DNA of 64,000 bases, taken from positions 1-64,000 of the forward strand of contig OMYP01000011.1 of NCBI GenBank assembly GCA_900315345.1, given 5' to 3'. Position numbers and translations under genes: made by a program. The stretch is from an uncultured Selenomonadales bacterium. GTDB lineage: Bacteria; Bacillota; Negativicutes; Acidaminococcales; Acidaminococcaceae. Positions 33,694-43,626 of this stretch are shown here, piece after piece; the stretch's first letter is position 1, and every line of letters starts with the position of its first letter. The notes under the pieces are model-generated. The model saw only the letters and a list, made by a program, of their open reading frames with translations. It had not been told where the DNA came from and did not search any database.

Positions 33694-34950
33694 ATGTTAC
33701 TGGAAAAAGCAGAATTGAAAGTTGTTGACAAGGAAATCTTTGACGCCATTGAAATGGAAAAACTGCGCCAGCAGAGCAACCTGGAAATGATCGCCTCGGA
33801 GAACCACACCAGCGTTGCAGTCATGGAAGCAATGGGCAGCGTCATGACCAATAAGTATGCGGAAGGTTATCCGGCCCACCGTTATTACGGTGGCTGCCAG
33901 TGCGTGGATATAGCGGAAAGCCTGGCTATTGAACGAGCAAAGGAACTGTTCGGGGCCGAACATGCCAATGTGCAGCCCCATTCCGGCGCCCAGGCCAACA
34001 TGGCTGTTTATTTTGCCCTGCTGAATGCCGGGGATACCGTAATGGGCATGGATCTTTCCAACGGAGGACATCTTACCCACGGAAGCCCGGTGAACGCCTC
34101 CGGCAAGCTGTATCATTTTATTTCTTACGGCGTAAACAGTCAGACCCAGCTCATCGATTACGATGAAGTACGAGAGCTGGCACTGAAACATAAACCGAAA
34201 ATGATCGTTGCCGGAGCAAGCGCTTATCCCCGCATAATCGATTTCAAACGGTTTGCGGAAATTGCCCATGAAGTGGGCGCCTATCTGTTTGTAGACATGG
34301 CTCATATTGCCGGCCTGGTGGCCGCAGGCTTCCATCCCAGTCCGGTACCTTACGCTGACGTAGTGACTACTACCACACACAAAACCCTCCGGGGACCCCG
34401 GGGCGGACTGATCCTCTGCAGGGAAAAATATGCTAAAGCCATTGACAAAGCTGTATTCCCCGGCATGCAGGGCGGGCCCCTGATGCATGTTATCGCCGCT
34501 AAGGCCGTTGCCCTGAAGGAAGCACTGCAGCCTGACTTCAAAGTGTACGCGGAACAGATCGTGAAAAACTGTCATGCCTTGTGCGACGAACTGGTAAAGG
34601 GAGGCTTCAACCTGGTTTCCGGCGGCAGCGACAACCACCTGATCCTGATTGACGTACGGAACAAGCACCTTACGGGCAAGGCCGCAGAAAAAGTACTGGA
34701 TGCCGTTCATATTACCGTAAACAAAAATACGGTTCCTAATGAAACGGAAAGCCCCTTTGTTACCAGCGGTATCCGTCTTGGAACAGCGGCGTTGACTACC
34801 AGGGGCATGAAGGAAGAGCAGATGCGCGTCATCGGACAGGTAATGGCCGATGCTCTCACACATCCCGAAGACGAGGCTGTAATAGCCGACTGCAACAAAC
34901 GAATTGCGGAACTGTGCAGGCAGTTCCCCCTGTATCCGGAAATTGAGTAA
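33694..34950 (+). CDS. glyA: Serine hydroxymethyltransferase
   Basis: 418 residues, PLP enzyme interconverting serine and glycine with tetrahydrofolate, cytosolic homodimer or tetramer. Family motifs: [33 protein letters not shown], and [14 protein letters not shown], which holds the PLP lysine. Normal length. AAGGGG precedes the ATG. It is the only plus-strand gene between 7.6 and 53.5 kb and is flanked by the divergent trp operon and convergent gltB. Confidence 0.96.
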   Translation: MLLEKAELKVVDKEIFDAIEMEKLRQQSNLEMIASENHTSVAVMEAMGSVMTNKYAEGYPAHRYYGGCQCVDIAESLAIERAKELFGAEHANVQPHSGAQANMAVYFALLNAGDTVMGMDLSNGGHLTHGSPVNASGKLYHFISYGVNSQTQLIDYDEVRELALKHKPKMIVAGASAYPRIIDFKRFAEIAHEVGAYLFVDMAHIAGLVAAGFHPSPVPYADVVTTTTHKTLRGPRGGLILCREKYAKAIDKAVFPGMQGGPLMHVIAAKAVALKEALQPDFKVYAEQIVKNCHALCDELVKGGFNLVSGGSDNHLILIDVRNKHLTGKAAEKVLDAVHITVNKNTVPNETESPFVTSGIRLGTAALTTRGMKEEQMRVIGQVMADALTHPEDEAVIADCNKRIAELCRQFPLYPEIE

Positions 34951-35063
34951 CTCCTGATTCCATCTGTAACAAAACATAAGAACAGGGATTATTGTTTCAT
35001 TCTTATACACGTTCATCAGCGTGCATACTCATGTAAATATTATATTTTAAATTTTCCTAATTG

Positions 35064-35106
35064 AAACCGGCGCAACTGTGTTTTAAACACAGCTGCGCCG
35101 GTTTTT
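35064..35106 (+). terminator. Bidirectional terminator between glyA and gltB
   Basis: A 17-bp stem with one mismatch, left arm AAACCGGCGCAACTGTG (35064-35080), right arm from CACAGC to GGTTT (35088-35104), followed by TTTTT. The left flank is A-rich for the opposite direction. Confidence 0.88.
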
Positions 35107-35129
35107 ATAATATTTAACTATATATCCTG

Positions 35130-38100
35130 CTATTTATTCCCCAATGCAAAGGCCATAGCCCGGGCTTCTTCTTCCCCGTGACCTTCTGCCCGGAAACGGG
35201 AAATATTCTGCATCATGGCTTTATAATCCCTGGGAATGACTTTAGTAAAACGTGGCAGCGTCTCTTCCCAGTTTTCCAGCAGCCGCTTTGCCAGCGGGCT
35301 TCCGGTATACTCCGCATGACGCTCAAGAACGGATTTTACCTCTTCCTGTTCCGCAGGGTCTTCCACCTTTTCCAGTTCCACTAGATCCCGGTTGCAAAGT
35401 GCCGGCTTCAGATCCAGCACGTAGGCTGTACCGCCGGACATACCTGCGGCAAAATTGCGCCCGGTACGCCCCAGTATATACACCTTGCCACCTGTCATGT
35501 ATTCGCAGCCGTGGTTGCCAATGCCTTCCACCACCGCCGTGGCACCGCTGTTGCGGACGCAGAACCGTTCCCCTGCCTGGCCGTTCACATAGACTTCGCC
35601 GCCCGTGGCCCCAAAGCAGGCTACGTTGCCGGTAATAATATTATCTTCTGCTGCATAAGAAGCTTCCCGGGGAGGGAATACCATAATGCGCCCGCCGGAC
35701 AGCCCCTTTCCCAGATAATCGTTGGCATCCCCTTCCAGGGACAGTGTCAGTCCTTTGGGAATAAAAGCGCCGAAGCTCTGGCCTGCAGATCCTACAAAAG
35801 ACAGCTGGATGGTATCTTCCGGCAGTCCCGCTTCCCCGTAACGCCGGGTAATCTCGCTGCCCAGTATGGTACCCGTCACCCGGTTGGTATTCTGGATCCG
35901 CAGCCGGGCCCGGATGGCCTTCCCGTTATCCAGAGCCGGTTTGCACATACGCACCAGTTTGGCCATGTCCAATGTTTCGCCGATACCGTGCTTTTGCTTT
36001 GTCAGGCAGCGATGGCCCACTTCCGCATCGGTATAGGGACGGTACAACAGCTTGTCCAGATCCACTTCCGCCGCCTTCCAGTTGACCCCGCTTTCCCGCT
36101 GTTTCAGCCGGTCGGAACGGCCTACCATCTCGTTCACGGTGCGGAAGCCAAGGCGGGCCATAATCTCGCGCAGGTCCTGGGCCACGAATTTCAGATAGTT
36201 GATTACATACTCCGGCTTTCCGTTAAACCGTTTCCGCAGCTTTTCATCCTGTGTGCAGATGCCGAATGGACAGGTATTCAGATTGCAGACCCTGAGCATA
36301 TGGCATCCAAGGGCAATCAGGGGGCCGGTACCGAAGGCAAACAGCTCCGCCCCAAACAGTGCGGCCATGGCCACATCCCGGCCAGTCAGTATCTTACCGT
36401 CAACTTCGATCTTCACCCGATCCCGAAGCCTGTTCAGCAATAAGGTCTGCTGTACTTCCGCCAGCCCCAGTTCCCAGGGAATGCCTGCATGGCGCATGCT
36501 GGACCGTGGGGATGCGCCGGTGCCGCCGTCGAAACCGCTGACGGTAATTCCATCTGCTTTGGCCTTGACCACGCCGGCTGCAATAGTGCCGATGCCGGAA
36601 CCAGCCGTTAGTTTTACGCTGATAGCCGCGTCTTTATTGGCATTCTTCAAATCGAAGATCAGCTCTGACAAATCTTCAATAGAATAGATATCATGATGGG
36701 GCGGAGGTGAGATCAGGGATACCCCCGGCGTAGAGTGGCGCGTCTTGCCGATATCCGGGAACACCTTGCTGCCCGGCAAATGACCGCCTTCTCCGGGCTT
36801 GGCTCCCTGGGCACATTTGATCTGAAGTTCCCGTCCGTTTACCAAATAGTTGCTGGTAACGCCGAACCGGGCGGTTGAAACCTGCTTTACCCCATCGCTG
36901 GGATCGTCCCCGTTTTCCCGTTTCACAAAGCGGGCCGGGTCTTCCCCGCCTTCCCCGCAGTTACTCATGGAACCAATGCGGTTCATGGCAATGGCGATGC
37001 ATTCGTGGGCTTCCTTGCTCAGAGCCCCGTAACTCATGGCTCCGGTACGGAAATGATGCAGGATGGATTCTACCGGTTCCACCTCTTCAATTGGAATGCT
37101 GCAACCGGGCGGGCACTGGAATTCCAACAGGTCACGCAACCGGTAGACGGCGCCCTTGTCCACAATCTTTGCAAACTCTTTATAAGCTTTGTAATCTTCT
37201 TCTTTGCAGGCCTTCTGCAGAGAGCTGATAGCCTGGGGATCTAAAATGTGGGGCTGGTCCCCGCCCTTATGGTAGGCATAATAATCACCGCCAGGCAGGT
37301 CTCCGTCATCCTTATAGGCCGCTTCATGACGCAGCCGGGTTTCTTTGGCAATCTCGTCCAGTCCCAGACCCTCAATGCGGGATGGTGTGTTGATAAAATA
37401 TTTTTGTATAAGCTCCTGTTTAAGCCCCACCGCCTCAAAAATCTGGGCGCCGTGATAGCTTTTCACAGTAGAGATGCCCATCTTCGCCATAACTGCCAGA
37501 ATACCGCTGACAGCCGCTTTCATATAATTGTCCTGGGCCTGTTCCCCGTCCAGTCCCGGCAGAAGTTTCCCTTCCGCCGCCAGGGCTTTTACCGTATCCA
37601 AAGCCAGATAAGGATTGATGGCCGTAATGCCGTAACCGATCAGGGTACAGAAGTGATGAGTCTCACGGGGTTCCCCGGATTCCAGTACCAGGCCCACGTC
37701 AGAACGCACCGTCTTTTTAATCAGGTAATTGTGTACCGCCGCCGAAGCCAGCAGGGCCGGCACCGCCGCCATCCGGGAATTAACGCCCCGGTCAGATAAC
37801 ACCAGGATATTGGCTCCGTTCCGGATAGCCCGGTAAGCGTCAATGCAGATGGATTCAATAGCAGTTTCCATAGCTTCCGTGCCTCCGTTCACCGGGTACA
37901 GCATGGAAAGAGTTACTGCCCGCAGTGTATTGGTCTGAAGGTTTTTGATAACTGCCATCTCCTTATTTGTCAGCAGGGGACGCTTCACTTCCAGAGCCGC
38001 CGTTCCTGTTTCATCAGGATCCATAATGTTGGCTACGTTGCCGATCATCACACGGGAAGAAGTGACGATACTTTCCCGTACACCGTCAATAGGCGGATTA

Positions 38101-39698
38101 GTCACCTGGGCAAAATTCTGCTGGAAATAATCGTACAGCATCTGGGGTTTTTCCGACAGCACCGGCAGAGGCGCGTCAATTCCCATTGCCCCTACAGGAT
38201 CCTTCCCCATGCGGGCCATAGGAACGATCATCTGGGTAATATCTTCTTTTGTATAGCCAAAGACTTTTTGCTGTTCTTTGAGATCAAAGGGAAGGAAGGA
38301 ATCATTTATACCACTGCCCCGCTCTTCCACCAGCCGGTCCATTTCAACAATATGTTCTTTGCACCACTCCCCGTAAGGATGAGCGGTAGCCAGTATATGC
38401 TTCAGCTCTTCATCTTCCACGATGCGCTGTTCCGCTGTATTGACCAGGAACAGTTTTCCAGGCTCCAGGCGTCCCTTGCGGACGATCTGGTCCGGCGCCA
38501 CCGGCACAGCGCCGGCTTCCGAGCTCAACACGACCCGGTCGTCTTTCGTCACATAGTAACGGGCCGGGCGAAGTCCGTTCCGATCCAGCATGCCGCCAAT
38601 TACTGTTCCGTCGCAGAAGCAGATGGCTGCCGGGCCGTCCCAGGGTTCCATCATAAAGGTCTGGTACCGATAAAAATCCCGTTTTTCCTGGCACATGGAC
38701 GGATCCTTTTCCCAGGGTTCCGGAATCATGGTAACCATGGCATGGGCCAGGGAATGGCCTGTCATCATCAGGTACTCCAGGCAGTTGTCGAACATGGCGG
38801 AATCGCTGCCGGAATCGTCCACCACCGGGAACACCTTTTCCATATCCGGGAAAAAGGGCGACTTTGCCTTGCTTTCCCGGGCATTCAGCCAGTTCACGTT
38901 GCCCCGGATGGTATTGATTTCCCCGTTATGTACGATATAGCGGTTCGGATGGGCCCTTGCCCAGCTGGGAAACGTATTGGTACTGAAACGGGAATGGACC
39001 AGGGCCATGGCCGTAGTAAAATCCAGATCCGAAAGGTCCAGGTAAAAATGCCGCAGCTGCAGGGAGGTAAGCATGCCTTTATATACGATAGTACGTGAAG
39101 ATAAGCTTGCAATGTAAAAATCTGTTCCCATCTGCTGGCTTTCAGGGATGATCTCCTTTTCAGCCACCTTACGAATAATGTACAGTTTCCGTTCAAAATC
39201 CATCTGGCTTTTTATTTCCGGCGATTTCCCGATGAACACCTGGATAATCCGGGGGCGGATGGACTTGGCCGCTTCCCCGATGATGCTTTCGTCGATGGGC
39301 ACTTCCCGCCATCCCAGCACAGACTGTCCCTCTGCCCTGACAATATTTTCAAAGGCTTCCATCTGCTTTTTACGGAAGGATTCATACCGGTGGGCAAAGA
39401 TCATGCCCACACCGTATTCCCCTGCTTCAGGCAAAGAAAAGCCCAGAACCTCGCATTCACGCACAAAAAACTCATGGGGTATCTGCACCAGGATGCCGGC
39501 GCCGTCGCCGCTTTTCTGGTCCGCCCCTTCCGCGCCGCGATGGTTCAGGTTCTCTAAAATCTTCAGTGCATCATCCATGATGCCGTAGGATTTTTCCCCT
39601 TTAATGTTAACCACAAAACCAATCCCGCAGGCATCGTGTTCAAACGATGGATCATACAGTCCCTGGGGCGCAGGTAAATCTCTTAAACACCGTTCCAT
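35130..39698 (-). CDS. gltB: Glutamate synthase large subunit
   Basis: 1522 residues, makes glutamate from glutamine and 2-oxoglutarate. A short propeptide ends before Cys24 (DACGIGFV), the N-terminal nucleophile of the glutaminase domain (about 24-430). Then come the central domain, the FMN/synthase domain (about 800-1190) with GGTGASPRSS and the 3Fe-4S cysteines of CNLNTCPFGIC, and the GXGXG domain (about 1260-1460). All parts are intact. No gltD (NADPH-oxidising small subunit) is adjacent, so electrons may come from a distant GltD-like protein or from ferredoxin. The start overlaps a weak GGGGGA site; the promoter is at 39791-39819. Confidence 0.95.
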   Translation of the reverse strand: MERCLRDLPAPQGLYDPSFEHDACGIGFVVNIKGEKSYGIMDDALKILENLNHRGAEGADQKSGDGAGILVQIPHEFFVRECEVLGFSLPEAGEYGVGMIFAHRYESFRKKQMEAFENIVRAEGQSVLGWREVPIDESIIGEAAKSIRPRIIQVFIGKSPEIKSQMDFERKLYIIRKVAEKEIIPESQQMGTDFYIASLSSRTIVYKGMLTSLQLRHFYLDLSDLDFTTAMALVHSRFSTNTFPSWARAHPNRYIVHNGEINTIRGNVNWLNARESKAKSPFFPDMEKVFPVVDDSGSDSAMFDNCLEYLMMTGHSLAHAMVTMIPEPWEKDPSMCQEKRDFYRYQTFMMEPWDGPAAICFCDGTVIGGMLDRNGLRPARYYVTKDDRVVLSSEAGAVPVAPDQIVRKGRLEPGKLFLVNTAEQRIVEDEELKHILATAHPYGEWCKEHIVEMDRLVEERGSGINDSFLPFDLKEQQKVFGYTKEDITQMIVPMARMGKDPVGAMGIDAPLPVLSEKPQMLYDYFQQNFAQVTNPPIDGVRESIVTSSRVMIGNVANIMDPDETGTAALEVKRPLLTNKEMAVIKNLQTNTLRAVTLSMLYPVNGGTEAMETAIESICIDAYRAIRNGANILVLSDRGVNSRMAAVPALLASAAVHNYLIKKTVRSDVGLVLESGEPRETHHFCTLIGYGITAINPYLALDTVKALAAEGKLLPGLDGEQAQDNYMKAAVSGILAVMAKMGISTVKSYHGAQIFEAVGLKQELIQKYFINTPSRIEGLGLDEIAKETRLRHEAAYKDDGDLPGGDYYAYHKGGDQPHILDPQAISSLQKACKEEDYKAYKEFAKIVDKGAVYRLRDLLEFQCPPGCSIPIEEVEPVESILHHFRTGAMSYGALSKEAHECIAIAMNRIGSMSNCGEGGEDPARFVKRENGDDPSDGVKQVSTARFGVTSNYLVNGRELQIKCAQGAKPGEGGHLPGSKVFPDIGKTRHSTPGVSLISPPPHHDIYSIEDLSELIFDLKNANKDAAISVKLTAGSGIGTIAAGVVKAKADGITVSGFDGGTGASPRSSMRHAGIPWELGLAEVQQTLLLNRLRDRVKIEVDGKILTGRDVAMAALFGAELFAFGTGPLIALGCHMLRVCNLNTCPFGICTQDEKLRKRFNGKPEYVINYLKFVAQDLREIMARLGFRTVNEMVGRSDRLKQRESGVNWKAAEVDLDKLLYRPYTDAEVGHRCLTKQKHGIGETLDMAKLVRMCKPALDNGKAIRARLRIQNTNRVTGTILGSEITRRYGEAGLPEDTIQLSFVGSAGQSFGAFIPKGLTLSLEGDANDYLGKGLSGGRIMVFPPREASYAAEDNIITGNVACFGATGGEVYVNGQAGERFCVRNSGATAVVEGIGNHGCEYMTGGKVYILGRTGRNFAAGMSGGTAYVLDLKPALCNRDLVELEKVEDPAEQEEVKSVLERHAEYTGSPLAKRLLENWEETLPRFTKVIPRDYKAMMQNISRFRAEGHGEEEARAMAFALGNK

Positions 39699-39790
39699 AG
39701 TGAATCCCCCTCAATAAAAAATGAATAAAACTTATTATTATTTATCATTGCAAATTATCTTCCTGCAATAGAAAATAAAAATTATGTTTC

Positions 39791-39859
39791 ATTATAACAG
39801 GCGTTGTGTGGGTTTACAAGAATTCCTGACGATTATGGGGAAAGAATATTGTATACAAT
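39791..39859 (-). promoter_or_regulatory. gltB promoter and upstream palindrome
   Basis: Minus strand: -35 TTGTAA (complement of 39814-39819), 17-bp spacer, -10 TATAAT (complement of 39791-39796). About 30 bp further upstream is a perfect 12-bp palindrome ATTGTATACAAT (39848-39859), the form often bound by GntR-family regulators, and beside it GTGTA/TACAC arms at 39865-39882. Confidence 0.6.
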
Positions 39860-39896
39860 TTGCAGTGTATAATATTTTACACTTTTCAACAAAAAA

Positions 39897-39918
39897 CGCC
39901 CCGGATCAAACCGGAGCG
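39897..39918 (-). terminator. Terminator after the phosphoesterase gene
   Basis: An 8-bp stem with one mismatch, CGCCCCGG (39897-39904) with CCGGAGCG (39911-39918), followed on the minus strand by six T (complement of 39891-39896). About 45 nt past the stop at 39962. Confidence 0.75.
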
Positions 39919-39961
39919 AGGGAATCTGTGATAAATTAAAATCTATCTGTGCATATAATTC

Positions 39962-41287
39962 TTATTTTCTTACTTCTGTTTCATCTATCTTCGTGCCATC
40001 CGGCAAGAAGCAACTGAATTTGATGGAATCCTCACCTGCTTCCATAACCATATAGTTGTCTGTTTCCGGCTGGGGCGCGATGGCCTCGTCCAATGCATGA
40101 CGCTTCCACAGATTCGGGTAGCGCACATCCCCAGCCACACCGGTCAGGATATACAGGGGACCTTTGGTATCTCTTTTAAAATCGTAAATACGGCCGCGGT
40201 TCCGGTACGTATGCAGATGGGCGGTCAGTACTGCGTCTACGTTATATTTGTCAAAGAGAGGCATGAATATCTTTCCTTCTCCGGAGAATCCCTCAGCCCG
40301 CGGTGTCTTTCTCGTCAGGAAGCCGTACTGCAGCACATCCTTATGCATCAGCACCACTTTCCATTTCTTTTTTGTCTTTTCCATATCAGACTTAAACCAG
40401 GCAAGCTGATCCTGCAGCAGATTCGGCTGGAACTTCTCCATTTCCCGCATCTGGGTATTCAGCACCGTAAAATGCACGTCTCCGTAATCGAAGGAATAAA
40501 ACTGGTTTTTATAGGGCTCCGGTGCCCCCTCCGGCAGACTGAAGTAATGGAGATAGGCCAGCGGCATCCTCACCTTCCAGTCCGTGGTATACGTTTCGTG
40601 GTTTCCCATAACAGGCGCGGCAGGAATACGGTTGATCATGGGACTAATCCGGGTAAACCATTCGTTCCATTGAAAAGCGTGTTCCCCGTTGTCCACCAGG
40701 TCTCCCATAGTAATAAAGAACTGTGCGTCCTGATTCCGTTTCCATGCAGGCATAGCCACACCTTCCCAGGTTTTGTAATCAGCGCTTTGACTGTCCGGGA
40801 AGATTAAAGCTTTGTACGTATTTCCTTTTGCCGTATCAAAGGGGTACCATTCACTCCGCTTGTCTGCATAGCCCAGACGGTATTCATACTGGATTCCCGG
40901 TTGCAGATTATTCAGCGTAACCGTATGCACCCGGGAAGTTTTTCCGTTATCAGTAAATTTGTCATTGATCCGTTCTTTTTGCGTAAATATTTCAGACTGC
41001 TCTTTACCAACCGTGCGATACTCAACAAACGCATCTTTTTCTTCCGGTTCCGACTGCCACATAACCGTCCGCGATGTCGTGCTGTCTGCCGTGATTACCT
41101 GCCGTTGATTAAATGCGTCGGTTCTGTTAAAAGAAATATAATTTTCTTTTGCTTTTTCCCCGCTGGTCTGTTTCGCCCCATTGCCGCATCCAAGCAGTAA
41201 TGCGCCGAACATGATGACAAATATCAATAAGGCCATTACGATAAGCGCTGCTGTAAGAATATTATAAAACCGTTTGCTTTTTTTCAT
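39962..41287 (-). CDS. Calcineurin-like phosphoesterase with purple-acid-phosphatase-type N-terminal domain
   Basis: 441 residues, exported and membrane-anchored. It has one N-terminal helix (about 10-34, with LLLGC as a possible lipobox), a fibronectin-III-like domain (about 50-155, ending YEYRLGY), then a metallophosphatase domain. Metal motifs: GDLVDNG, GNHET, LMHKD and HLHTY. In the first motif (FPDSQS) the usual Asp-x-His is Asp-x-Gln. Likely hydrolyses phosphate esters outside the cell; substrate unknown. It lies downstream of dinB with a partial palindromic repeat between. Confidence 0.85.
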   Translation of the reverse strand: MKKSKRFYNILTAALIVMALLIFVIMFGALLLGCGNGAKQTSGEKAKENYISFNRTDAFNQRQVITADSTTSRTVMWQSEPEEKDAFVEYRTVGKEQSEIFTQKERINDKFTDNGKTSRVHTVTLNNLQPGIQYEYRLGYADKRSEWYPFDTAKGNTYKALIFPDSQSADYKTWEGVAMPAWKRNQDAQFFITMGDLVDNGEHAFQWNEWFTRISPMINRIPAAPVMGNHETYTTDWKVRMPLAYLHYFSLPEGAPEPYKNQFYSFDYGDVHFTVLNTQMREMEKFQPNLLQDQLAWFKSDMEKTKKKWKVVLMHKDVLQYGFLTRKTPRAEGFSGEGKIFMPLFDKYNVDAVLTAHLHTYRNRGRIYDFKRDTKGPLYILTGVAGDVRYPNLWKRHALDEAIAPQPETDNYMVMEAGEDSIKFSCFLPDGTKIDETEVRK

Positions 41288-41323
41288 ACATAGACTCCAG
41301 ATAAATTGAAGTTTAACTGTGCC

Positions 41324-41403
41324 TAAGTTATGCTGTCAGGCAAAGGCATCGCAAACCCGTCACCGATTGCTATTCCATGGACTCATTCGCCTGTGGCTTC
41401 GAA
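41324..41403. repeat. Partial copy of the palindromic element
   Basis: 80 bp identical to 30157-30236, between dinB and the phosphoesterase gene. The right half of the element, including the inverted terminal repeat, is missing or replaced. Short flanking matches (AATTGAAGTTT before; AATTCT-TATTTAT-like after, next to the dinB stop) suggest both copies share a wider context. Confidence 0.88.
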
Positions 41404-41449
41404 ACTCGGGACTTCTTACCTTGCCGCATAATTATATGCACAGAAATTC

Positions 41450-42616
41450 TTATTTATTCTTCCCCACAATACCGCGCTTGATTATGTTTTCCCCAAATTT
41501 GCTTTTCAGCGAGTCAATGGCCCGGTTCCGTCTTTGCATCCGTTCATCTTCCGCAAAGCCCAGTACCGGTTCGTCTTCCGGCCGGAACAGGTTGCTCACC
41601 GATACGCCCAACAGGCGCACCCCCGGTTTTACGTTGATCTTCCGCAACATCTGTTCCGCCAGAGAAAAAATCTCTTCATCCCAGGCGATCAGCCTGTCAC
41701 CGGTAGAACTGCGGGTAATGGTATGAAAGTCCGCAAATTTCACTTTCAGCGTCACCGTATGCCCGGCCAGATTCTCCCGACGCAGACGCCAGCCTACCTG
41801 CCCGCTCAGATCCAGAACCTCGTCCCGGCAGGATTCAAAATCCGTAAGGTCGTAATCAAAGGTGTTTTCCTTGCCGATGGATTTTGCTTCTTCTTCATTA
41901 ACAACCGGCCGTTCGTCCAGTCCCCGGGCCAGCCTCTTTACCTGCTCCGCGTTAATGCCGAAGACCTTGCGTAAAATTGTAACATCCGCTGAAGCGAGCT
42001 GCCCGATTTTCTCAATTCCGAACTGTTTCAGTTTGTCTTCTGCGCTGCGTCCAATACCAAAAATTTTAGTTACCGGCATAGGCGCCAGCATCGTTTCAGC
42101 CTCTTCAGGCGTAATTTTTACAAAGCCGTGGGGTTTATCCATATCCGATGCCAGCTTTGCTAGAAACTTATTCGGAGCCAGGCCTACAGACGCACTGAGC
42201 TTCAGCTCTTCCTGAATCCGGTCCTGCACCTGATGGGCAATGGTTTCCGCTCCACCCAAACGCTCCATACCGGTTAAATCAAGAAACGCCTCGTCTATGG
42301 AAAGCTGCTCTACCAAAGGCGAAGTTTCCCGGAAAATGGCCATGATCTTTCCCGAAATTTCCGCATACCGGTGGGGCCGGACCGGCAGATACACACCGTG
42401 GGGGCAAAGCCGCCGGGCTTCAAAAAGAGGCATGGCAGAATGAACGCCAAATTTACGGGCCTCATAGGAGCAAGTTGACACAACGCCCCGGGCCGAACGG
42501 CCGCCGACAATCACAGGCAGGCCTTTCAGATCCGGGTTGTCTAAAATTTCCACGGAAGCATAAAAAGCATCCATATCCACATGCATGATCCAGCGCTGAT
42601 GTTCGGATTGTTTCAT
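41450..42616 (-). CDS. dinB: DNA polymerase IV (Y-family)
   Basis: 388 residues, error-prone translesion polymerase. Catalytic motifs DMDAFYASVE and SIDEAFLDLT carry the metal acidic residues; the steric-gate Phe/Tyr follows the first. The helix-hairpin-helix IFGIGRSAEDKL and the little-finger domain are present. The C-terminus ends without an obvious QLxLF-type clamp-binding motif, which is unusual but not disabling by itself. It starts 6 nt after the FAH-family gene and is probably co-transcribed with it. Confidence 0.93.
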   Translation of the reverse strand: MKQSEHQRWIMHVDMDAFYASVEILDNPDLKGLPVIVGGRSARGVVSTCSYEARKFGVHSAMPLFEARRLCPHGVYLPVRPHRYAEISGKIMAIFRETSPLVEQLSIDEAFLDLTGMERLGGAETIAHQVQDRIQEELKLSASVGLAPNKFLAKLASDMDKPHGFVKITPEEAETMLAPMPVTKIFGIGRSAEDKLKQFGIEKIGQLASADVTILRKVFGINAEQVKRLARGLDERPVVNEEEAKSIGKENTFDYDLTDFESCRDEVLDLSGQVGWRLRRENLAGHTVTLKVKFADFHTITRSSTGDRLIAWDEEIFSLAEQMLRKINVKPGVRLLGVSVSNLFRPEDEPVLGFAEDERMQRRNRAIDSLKSKFGENIIKRGIVGKNK

Positions 42617-42622
42617 AACCTT

Positions 42623-43468
42623 TTATTCCACATAATTTCTCAGCACACCGATGCCTTCGATCTCACACTCCACCACATCTCCCGGTTTCAGGAACGTAGG
42701 AGGCGTCATGCCCATGCCTACCCCGGCAGGAGTACCGGTAGCAATAACTGTCCCGGCTTTCAACGTCATGCCTTCCGACAGCATGACAATAATATCACTA
42801 ATACCTGTAATAAGATTAGCCGTACTGGAGTCCTGCCGCACCTGCCCGTTTACCCGGCAGGCAATTTTTTTTTGGGGAGGGAATTCCAGCTCATCCGCTG
42901 ATACAATACAGGGCCCCATGGGGGTAAAACCGTCAAGACTCTTGCCGAAATACCACTGCTTATGACGGGTCTGCAGGTTTCGGGCACTGACATCGTTTAC
43001 GATGGTATAACCGAAAATGTAGTCCTGCACCTCATCCTTCTGAACATTTTTCGCATCTTTCCCAATGATAACGCCCAGTTCACATTCGTAGTCAAGAGAA
43101 TCCACCAGCCCTGTGTAAGCGGGAATGGGCGCGTCTGTTCCCTGTGAATAGGCCACTCTTTTGGAAAAGAAAATGGGATAGGGCCTCTCCCCGCCAAAAT
43201 TTTCTTTGGAAAAACGTGACGCCTCTTCCGCATGGGCCGTATAGTTAATGCCAAGGCATAATACATCCTGCAACGGATACGGGATAGGCGAAAGAAGTTT
43301 AACCGCATTTCTATCCACTTTCGCCGCCTCTGCAGGAATTTCTGTGATCCCGTCAGCTGCAATCAACGCGTTCATATCCTGATACTCTTCCAGAACAAAC
43401 AATTCTTTTCCGTCCGGACTGGCCGCAACTTTTTCTTTTCCGTTGAACAAAATAGTGTAATAACGCAT
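42623..43468 (-). CDS. Fumarylacetoacetate hydrolase-family protein
   Basis: 281 residues. The FAH fold is shown by LGINYTAHAEE, YECELGVIIGKDAKN (metal-binding Glu residues), GYTIVNDVSARN, the KSLDGFTPMGP segment and GTPAGVGMG near the end. Such enzymes hydrolyse acylpyruvates or decarboxylate oxaloacetate-like acids with Mg2+. The exact substrate cannot be told. The ATG at 43468 follows GGAGGGG; four upstream codons are not needed. Confidence 0.87.
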   Translation of the reverse strand: MRYYTILFNGKEKVAASPDGKELFVLEEYQDMNALIAADGITEIPAEAAKVDRNAVKLLSPIPYPLQDVLCLGINYTAHAEEASRFSKENFGGERPYPIFFSKRVAYSQGTDAPIPAYTGLVDSLDYECELGVIIGKDAKNVQKDEVQDYIFGYTIVNDVSARNLQTRHKQWYFGKSLDGFTPMGPCIVSADELEFPPQKKIACRVNGQVRQDSSTANLITGISDIIVMLSEGMTLKAGTVIATGTPAGVGMGMTPPTFLKPGDVVECEIEGIGVLRNYVE

Positions 43469-43550
43469 ATTCCCCTCCAAAAATCAATTTGTTCTATTTT
43501 ATGAAAACCTTGTTTAATATTATACCACACTGCCGACAGAAAAGAAAAAC

Positions 43551-43575
43551 CGGCATCCGTTCTGTTCGAATGCCG
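43551..43575 (-). terminator. Terminator of the NRPS/partner-switching cluster
   Basis: A 9-bp stem with one mismatch, CGGCATCCG (43551-43559) with CGAATGCCG (43567-43575), then T-rich on the minus strand (complement of AAAGAAAAAC). It follows the MATE-HATPase stop by about 50 nt. Confidence 0.75.
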
Positions 43576-43626
43576 ATTTTCCTACTGTACAGTATTTCAG
43601 GCTCTTTCTATTCGCTTTTATTGCTG

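Noticed and set aside
33697-35016. 439-codon minus-strand frame opposite glyA
   Set aside because: glyA is complete and highly conserved; the antisense frame has no recognisable domain and no ribosome site.
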